Source of the DNA: an uncultured Clostridia bacterium
GTDB taxonomy: Bacteria > Bacillota > Clostridia > TANB77 > CAG-508
Length of the DNA stretch: 11,955 nt
Assembly: GCA_947626705.1 (NCBI GenBank)
Contig: CANQTJ010000045.1
Span: 1-11,955, forward strand
Direction: 5' to 3'
Each line of letters begins with the position of its first letter. The first letter of the stretch is position 1. This document shows positions 6,694-11,955 of this stretch, one piece after another. The position numbers and the translations under genes are program-made. The notes under the pieces are model-generated. The model did not search any database and was not told the origin of the DNA. It worked only from the letters and a program-made list of their open reading frames with translations.

Positions 6694-6713
6694 AAAAGGA
6701 CCGTAAAGGTCCT
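6692..6713 (-). terminator. Terminator of the 133-aa minus-strand gene
   Basis: AGGACC (6697-6702) pairs with GGTCCT (6708-6713) around a 5-nt loop. On the minus strand the stem is followed by TTTTTT (complement of 6692-6696 plus adjacent base), a good intrinsic terminator just after the stop at 6717. On the plus strand only TATTCTATT follows, so termination after the exchanger gene would be weak. Confidence 0.75.
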
Positions 6714-6716
6714 ATT

Positions 6717-7118
6717 CTATTGCATTAAATATTTAAAATAGTTACTTAAATATTCAATCTGATTTGGAAGCAGAGGTTTTATAGCAATCATTTCATAACT
6801 ATTATAATATACTATTACCATTGCTGCTTTTTCATAATTGCCATCAGAGTTTCTACAGTAAACAATATAATTAAATTTGTTTCCTTTTTGACACTCAATT
6901 TTTAAATTAATTATATCGCTAAAATATCTTTCGATATATAATTGTTCATACTGTGAAACATTTTTAGCAAAATTGATTGAAACAATGTCGCTAGTAACTA
7001 TTTCTGCACTAGCAAATAGTTTGTAGTTACCAAAAAAACTTTTCCGGTAAACAAAATACAAATTGAAATCTTTTTTAGAATGCTCAAATTTGAAAAGTTC
7101 TTCATAATTATTTTTCAT
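6717..7118 (-). CDS. Hypothetical 133-aa protein
   Basis: I do not recognise this protein. It is rich in Tyr, Phe, Asn and Lys, has no signal peptide or membrane helix, and looks like a small alpha/beta cytosolic domain with alternating strands (for example KFNYIVYC and KAAMVIVYY) and a C-terminal helix. I chose the ATG at 7118 because AAAGGAG (complement of 7127-7133) lies 8 nt upstream. An in-frame ATG at 7136 would add six residues but lies inside and before that site. Composition and codon use resemble the housekeeping genes, so it looks native. It has its own terminator and an extended -10 promoter, and is transcribed away from hrcA. Its promoter is only about 50 bp from the outer CIRCE-like site, so heat-shock co-regulation is conceivable but unproven. 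Confidence 0.65.
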   Translation of the reverse strand: MKNNYEELFKFEHSKKDFNLYFVYRKSFFGNYKLFASAEIVTSDIVSINFAKNVSQYEQLYIERYFSDIINLKIECQKGNKFNYIVYCRNSDGNYEKAAMVIVYYNSYEMIAIKPLLPNQIEYLSNYFKYLMQ

Positions 7119-7163
7119 TAGGCAATCTCCTTTCATTCTTAGACAACAGTTAAATTATATAAT

Positions 7164-7172
7164 ATTATAACA
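7164..7172 (-). promoter_or_regulatory. Extended -10 promoter for the 133-aa gene
   Basis: On the minus strand the sequence TGTTATAAT (complement of 7164-7172) is a perfect TATAAT preceded by the TGN extension. The hexamer 17 bp upstream, TTTATT (complement of 7187-7192), is a poor -35, which an extended -10 can tolerate. The leader to the ATG at 7118 would be about 40 nt. Confidence 0.5.
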
Positions 7173-7219
7173 TATTTTATATTAAAAATAAACAGTTCAC
7201 AAAAAATTCACAAATTTTT

Positions 7220-7246
7220 TTAGCAAAATGTATTGACAAGTGCTAA
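7220..7246 (+). promoter_or_regulatory. Second, degenerate CIRCE-like operator over the -35 box
   Basis: TTAGCAAAA (7220-7228) and AAGTGCTAA (7238-7246) are separated by exactly 9 bp, the CIRCE architecture (TTAGCACTC-N9-GAGTGCTAA). The outer TTAGCA/TGCTAA hexamers are perfect; the inner three bases are degenerate (AAA on the left, AAG on the right). The element contains the whole -35 hexamer TTGACA (7233-7238). Its centre is 51 bp from that of the main CIRCE, close to five helical turns. HrcA binding is inferred. Confidence 0.55.
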
Positions 7247-7259
7247 AAAAGGATATAAT
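7233..7259 (+). promoter_or_regulatory. Promoter of the hrcA-grpE-dnaK-dnaJ operon
   Basis: A perfect -35 TTGACA (7233-7238) and a perfect -10 TATAAT (7254-7259) are present, but the spacer is 15 bp, shorter than the optimal 17. Transcription would start near 7266, a few bases before the main CIRCE, so the operator would form the 5' end of the mRNA. Confidence 0.78.
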
Positions 7260-7270
7260 ATATACAAAGA

Positions 7271-7297
7271 TTAGCAATCGAAAAGGAAGAGTGCTAA
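7271..7297 (+). promoter_or_regulatory. CIRCE operator (HrcA binding site)
   Basis: TTAGCAATC (7271-7279), a 9-bp spacer and GAGTGCTAA (7289-7297) match the CIRCE consensus at 17 of 18 arm positions; the only change is A for C at position 7 of the left arm. It ends one base before the hrcA ribosome binding site (AGAGGTGA, 7299-7306). HrcA, encoded just downstream, is expected to bind here and repress the operon until heat stress occupies GroE and releases it. Confidence 0.95.
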
Positions 7298-7310
7298 AAG
7301 AGGTGATTAA

Positions 7311-8321
7311 ATGCTAGAAGAAAGAAAAAAAAAGGTACTACAAGCAATAGTAGAAGAATATATAAACACAGCAGAGCCTGTGAGTTCTAGCTCACTAACA
7401 AATAATTATGACTTAAATTATAGTAGTGCAACAATAAGAAATGAGATGGCAGACTTAGAAAAAGCAGGATATTTAGAAAAGACACATACATCAAGTGGAA
7501 GAATACCATCAGAAAAAGGATATAGATACTACGTTGATGAGTTATTAAAAGATGACAACATAAGTCTAGAAGAAATTAAATATATAAGTGAAAAATTAGA
7601 AACAAAAGTAAATGAAATTGAAGATTTAACAAAAATTGCAACAACAACGATTTCAGAAATAACGCATTATACAACATTAGCAATAGGACCAAGTACAGAA
7701 GATTTATTAATAGAAGAAATAAAATTTGTATTATTAGGTCCAAGAATGTTAATGGCAATAATTTTAACTAATACAGGAATGGTAAAAGAAACAATAATAA
7801 AATTTGAAGAAGACATTTCAGAAAAGCAAGTAGAAACAATAAATTATATGTTCAATCAAAAGTTAAAGGGACAACCGTTAGATATCATTGATAGCCCATT
7901 AGAGGAATACTTGATAAATGAAATGAAATATAGCATAAAAGTTATTAGACCAATAATAGAGCAAATAAAAAAAGTAATATCTGAAGATAGAAAGTTATAC
8001 TTAGAAGGTGCAAATAAATCATTTGATTTGCCTGAATTCAATAGTTTAGCAGTTGCAAGAAACTTTATAAATATTATTGATGAAAAAGACTTAATGACAG
8101 ATATTTTAAATTCAGGATTTGCAAAAGATATTAATGTATATATTGGAGATGAAAACGAAAAAAAAGAACTTAAAGATTTTAGTATTATTACTTTTAAGCA
8201 TAAAGTAGGAAATAAGGACTTAGGAACAATAGGCATTATAGGACCAAAAAGAATGGACTATTCAAAAGTAATTTCAGTTATGAAATATATAAATAAAAAA
8301 TTAAAAGATAAAGGAATATAG
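7311..8321 (+). CDS. hrcA: Heat-inducible transcription repressor HrcA
   Basis: A 336-aa repressor of class I heat-shock genes that binds CIRCE as a dimer and depends on GroEL for its active fold in other Firmicutes. The N-terminal winged-helix domain (about residues 1-75) carries the family hallmarks: EERKKKVLQAIVEEYINT, EPVSSSSL, SATIRNEMADLE and TSSGRIPSEKGYRYYVD. The GAF-like dimerisation domain follows, with GPRMLMAIILTNTG and, near the C-terminus, GTIGIIGPKRMDYSKVI. Length is normal. The ribosome binding site AGAGGTGA lies 4 nt before the ATG and adjoins the CIRCE right arm, so a CIRCE hairpin in the mRNA could also influence translation. It is the first gene of the operon and self-regulating. 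grpE begins 14 nt after its stop. Confidence 0.97.
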   Translation: MLEERKKKVLQAIVEEYINTAEPVSSSSLTNNYDLNYSSATIRNEMADLEKAGYLEKTHTSSGRIPSEKGYRYYVDELLKDDNISLEEIKYISEKLETKVNEIEDLTKIATTTISEITHYTTLAIGPSTEDLLIEEIKFVLLGPRMLMAIILTNTGMVKETIIKFEEDISEKQVETINYMFNQKLKGQPLDIIDSPLEEYLINEMKYSIKVIRPIIEQIKKVISEDRKLYLEGANKSFDLPEFNSLAVARNFINIIDEKDLMTDILNSGFAKDINVYIGDENEKKELKDFSIITFKHKVGNKDLGTIGIIGPKRMDYSKVISVMKYINKKLKDKGI

Positions 8322-8335
8322 AAAGGAGAAATAAG

Positions 8336-8842
8336 ATGGCAGAACAAGAAGAAAAAGAAAAAAAAGAAGTACAAAATCAAGAAAAAGAAGAAAATACAGA
8401 AAATAATGAATTACAAAAAAAACAACAAGAATTAGATGAGTTAACTGATAGATACAAAAGAATATTAGCAGAATTTGAAAATCATAAAAAAAGAAGTCAA
8501 AAAGAAAGAGAAGGTTTATACAACTCAATATTAGGAGATATTATTGAAATAATACTTCCAATATTAGATAATCTTGAAAATGCTGTTAAAGTAGAAACAA
8601 CAGATGAAAATTATAAAAAAGGAATAGAACTTGTACTAAAACAATTTCAAGATGTACTTAAGGCAAAAGGTGTTGAAGAAATAAAAACAATTGGAGAAAC
8701 TTTTGATCCTGAACTACACGAAGCAGTAAGTAGTGTACAAGATGATAACAAAGGTGAAAAGGAAATAGTTCAAGAATATAGAAAAGGATATAAAATAGGA
8801 CATAAAGTTATTAGACATAGTATGGTAGTTGTAGCTAACTAA
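8336..8842 (+). CDS. grpE: Nucleotide exchange factor GrpE
   Basis: A 168-aa co-chaperone that releases ADP from DnaK and acts as a thermosensor in the Hsp70 cycle. The N-terminal ~45 residues are a low-complexity Glu/Lys/Gln tail. A long dimer-forming helix follows (QQELDELTDRYKRILAEFEN...KKRSQKE), then a four-helix core with ILPILDNLENAV, and the C-terminal beta domain that contacts DnaK, with FDPELHEAV and the closing GYKIGHKVIRHSMVVV. The start has AAAGGAG (8322-8328) 7 nt upstream. It lies 14 nt after hrcA, clearly the same operon. A 236-nt non-coding gap follows before dnaK, unusually long for this operon. Confidence 0.97.
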   Translation: MAEQEEKEKKEVQNQEKEENTENNELQKKQQELDELTDRYKRILAEFENHKKRSQKEREGLYNSILGDIIEIILPILDNLENAVKVETTDENYKKGIELVLKQFQDVLKAKGVEEIKTIGETFDPELHEAVSSVQDDNKGEKEIVQEYRKGYKIGHKVIRHSMVVVAN

Positions 8843-9078
8843 GTTAACTATTTTTACTATAATAGCTTTACAGGTAACTATGAAAATAAACAGATAAAAT
8901 TTTCAAACATTAAAAAAGTTATTAATTTTAAAAAATATAAATAAGCGAACTCTAAAGATTGTCTAATCAATTTTTTGAAAAATATGAATAAAAACTAAAA
9001 AAGTTGTAGGACAAAACTCTAAATACTTTTTGAATGACAATGAATAGAGTAAAGCAAAATGAAAGGAAGGAATTTTAA
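8843..9078 (+). other. 236-bp non-coding gap between grpE and dnaK
   Basis: No ORF with a plausible start is seen here, no CIRCE, and no promoter with paired -35/-10 that I would defend. The grpE stop codon lies inside a weak stem, TAGCTAAC (8832-8839) with GTTAACTA (8843-8850), 7 of 8 pairs, followed by TTTTTACT, which could act as a leaky attenuator or processing site. A direct repeat AACTCTAAA occurs at 8948-8956 and 9015-9023. The dnaK ribosome binding site AAGGAAGG is at 9063-9070. Confidence 0.4.
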
Positions 9079-10929
<1,851 letters not shown>

Positions 10930-10939
10930 GGAAATGGGG

Positions 10940-11019
10940 CCAGGCTTTAAATCCCTCATTTTATAGAAATAGTTATTAATATTAATTATATAATAAAAAA
11001 TGAGGAATTTAAAGCCTGG
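10940..11019. repeat. 80-bp imperfect palindrome between dnaK and dnaJ
   Basis: The 23-nt arms 10940-10962 and 10997-11019 are complementary at 22 positions, with one C/A mismatch. They begin CCAGGCTTTAAAT and enclose a 34-nt, almost purely AT loop. A G-T wobble (10939/11020) can extend it. No U run follows on the plus strand (GTGCAAATTTTAAAGG), so it is not a classic terminator. In RNA it would be a very stable hairpin just after the dnaK stop, able to protect or process the dnaK message or to lower dnaJ expression. The arms contrast with their AT-rich surroundings, and it could also be a copy of a dispersed palindromic repeat. These roles are inference. Confidence 0.85.
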
Positions 11020-11044
11020 TGCAAATTTTAAAGGAGAAATAAAA

Positions 11045-11158
11045 ATGTCAGAGAAAGATTTAACTATATCTGAAATGAAAAAAATGCAGTTAGAACTATA
11101 TGAAGTAAATAAAGAAAAATGGAATGATATGAAACCAGAATATGTGCCTTGTGAGTAA
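11045..11158 (+). CDS. 37-aa ORF, possible remnant of a MazG-like pyrophosphohydrolase
   Basis: A short ORF lies between dnaK and dnaJ with a proper ribosome binding site, AAGGAG (11031-11036), 8 nt before its ATG, and a TAA at 11156-11158. The 37-residue product contains MKKMQLELYEVNKEKW followed by PEY. From memory this resembles the first ~35 residues of small clostridial MazG-like nucleotide pyrophosphohydrolases (about 100 aa), which read MQ.ELYE..KDKW.P..PEY before their catalytic WMIEEIGEV helix. That helix and everything after it are missing here; only 24 nt separate the stop from the dnaJ start. It may therefore be a truncated remnant, or a kept short peptide. A frameshift does not explain it, because the missing part is not present in another frame. 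The ORF is certain; the family link is tentative. Confidence 0.55.
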   Translation: MSEKDLTISEMKKMQLELYEVNKEKWNDMKPEYVPCE

Positions 11159-11182
11159 AGCAAGAAAGGAATGGATTTAAAA

Positions 11183-11955
11183 ATGGCAGGAAAAAGAGAT
11201 TATTATGAAGTTTTAGGAGTTAATAAAAATGCAACAGATGATGAGTTAAAAAAAGCATATAGAAAATTGGCAAAAAAATATCATCCAGATGCAAATCCAG
11301 ATAATAAAGCAGAAGCAGAAAAGAAATTTAAAGAAGTAAATGAAGCGTATGAAACGTTATCAGACCCACAAAAAAGAAGAATGTATGATCAATTTGGTCC
11401 AGATGGCCCACAAGGTTTTGGAGGAGGTCAAGGACCATTTGGTGGAGGATATTCTTATACAACTTCTGGTTTTGACGGCTTTGGAGATTTTGGAGATTTA
11501 GGAGATATATTTTCATCATTTTTTGGTGGTGGATTTGGAGGAAGACAATCTTCTAGAAAAAACAATGGACCAAGAAAAGGCTCAGATTTAAATTTAAATA
11601 TGGATATAACATTTGAAGAAGCTTTTTTAGGAGTTGAAAAGGAAGTTATTATAACAAGAAATGAATCTTGCGAAATTTGCCATGGAACAGGAGCAAAGCC
11701 AGGAACAAATCCTATCAAATGTCCACAATGTCATGGAACAGGGCAAGTAACACAAGTTCAAAATACAATATTAGGGCAAGTTCAAACAACTAGAACATGT
11801 AGCAATTGTCACGGAACAGGGGAAGTAATAACCGAAATTTGTGAACATTGTAAAGGAAAAGGCACTGTAAGAAAGCAACCTAAGATAAAAGTAAAGATAC
11901 CAGCAGGTATAGATGATAATCAGACAGTAGTTCTAAGAGGAGAAGGAGAGCCTGG
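11183..11955 (+). CDS. dnaJ: Chaperone protein DnaJ (Hsp40), 3' end outside window
   Basis: The first 257 residues of DnaJ, which delivers clients to DnaK and stimulates its ATPase. The J-domain (about residues 5-70) has [10 protein letters not shown], the invariant HPD (34-36) and [10 protein letters not shown]. The Gly/Phe-rich linker (about 75-120) is well developed. All four zinc-binding CxxCxGxG repeats are present: [24 protein letters not shown] and CEHCKGKG. The client-binding domain has begun when the window ends, with no stop or frameshift. I prefer the ATG at 11183 because the family starts [13 protein letters not shown]; an in-frame ATG at 11171 directly abuts the GAAAGGA site (11164-11170), which leaves no spacing. 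The chosen start has a longish 12-nt spacing. It is the last visible gene of the operon. Confidence 0.97.
   Translation, partial: MAGKRDYYEVLGVNKNATDDELKKAYRKLAKKYHPDANPDNKAEAEKKFKEVNEAYETLSDPQKRRMYDQFGPDGPQGFGGGQGPFGGGYSYTTSGFDGFGDFGDLGDIFSSFFGGGFGGRQSSRKNNGPRKGSDLNLNMDITFEEAFLGVEKEVIITRNESCEICHGTGAKPGTNPIKCPQCHGTGQVTQVQNTILGQVQTTRTCSNCHGTGEVITEICEHCKGKGTVRKQPKIKVKIPAGIDDNQTVVLRGEGEP

Noticed and set aside
7119..7136. ATG at 7136 (minus) as start of the 133-aa gene
   Set aside because: AAAGGAG (complement of 7127-7133) falls inside this extension and is well placed for the ATG at 7118; nothing resembling a site precedes 7136.
8843..9078. CIRCE or independent heat-shock promoter before dnaK
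   Set aside because: No TTAGCA-N-TGCTAA pair is present, and candidate -35/-10 hexamers are not properly paired or spaced.
10940..11019. Rho-independent terminator after dnaK
   Set aside because: The stem is long but the right arm is followed by GTGCAAATTTT rather than a U run, and dnaJ follows without its own visible promoter.

Overview
The window is very AT-rich, low-GC Gram-positive DNA. Arginine is read almost entirely as AGA and Shine-Dalgarno sites are of the AAAGGAG/GGAGG type. The glutamyl- and seryl-tRNA synthetase variants, a CIRCE-controlled hrcA-grpE-dnaK-dnaJ operon, a DUF951 protein and EngB/YsxC together suggest an AT-rich Clostridia lineage, perhaps an uncultured gut type. 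The lineage is inference; no 16S gene or other decisive marker is present.

Layout. Positions 1-847 hold the 3' half of gltX on the plus strand, cut by the window edge. A small DUF951 gene follows (927-1109) and ends in a strong bidirectional hairpin terminator. Convergent to it is an orphan 216-aa gene (1166-1816, minus) with a CxxC/CxxC motif, a duplicated arginine-rich module and codon use unlike the rest of the window. It has its own good promoter and looks recently acquired. A 289-bp AT-rich stretch separates it from a divergent 89-aa cysteine-tailed double-helix membrane protein (2106-2375). That gene shares a bidirectional terminator with the minus-strand pair serS then engB (4375 to 2418), driven by a consensus promoter with a hairpin leader. 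From the same intergenic space a divergent promoter drives a GT-C membrane glycosyltransferase (4621-5811) and a CaCA-type cation exchanger (5854-6693). A minus-strand orphan of 133 aa (6717-7118) follows.

The right third is the class I heat-shock operon: promoter, hrcA, grpE, dnaK, a 37-aa ORF and the start of dnaJ, which runs off the window. HrcA should repress the operon through CIRCE, and DnaK, DnaJ and GrpE form the Hsp70 folding cycle. Besides the near-consensus CIRCE next to the hrcA ribosome binding site, a second, more degenerate CIRCE-like palindrome with the correct 9-bp spacer overlaps the -35 box. Between dnaK and dnaJ lie a long imperfect palindrome and a short ORF that resembles the N-terminus of a MazG-like nucleotide pyrophosphohydrolase.

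Most of the window is housekeeping. The points most worth a second look are the foreign-looking 216-aa gene, the tandem CIRCE arrangement, the dnaK-dnaJ intergenic palindrome with its short ORF, and the cysteine-rich small membrane protein. I see no CRISPR array, tRNA, rRNA or transposase gene, and no clear new multi-gene system.
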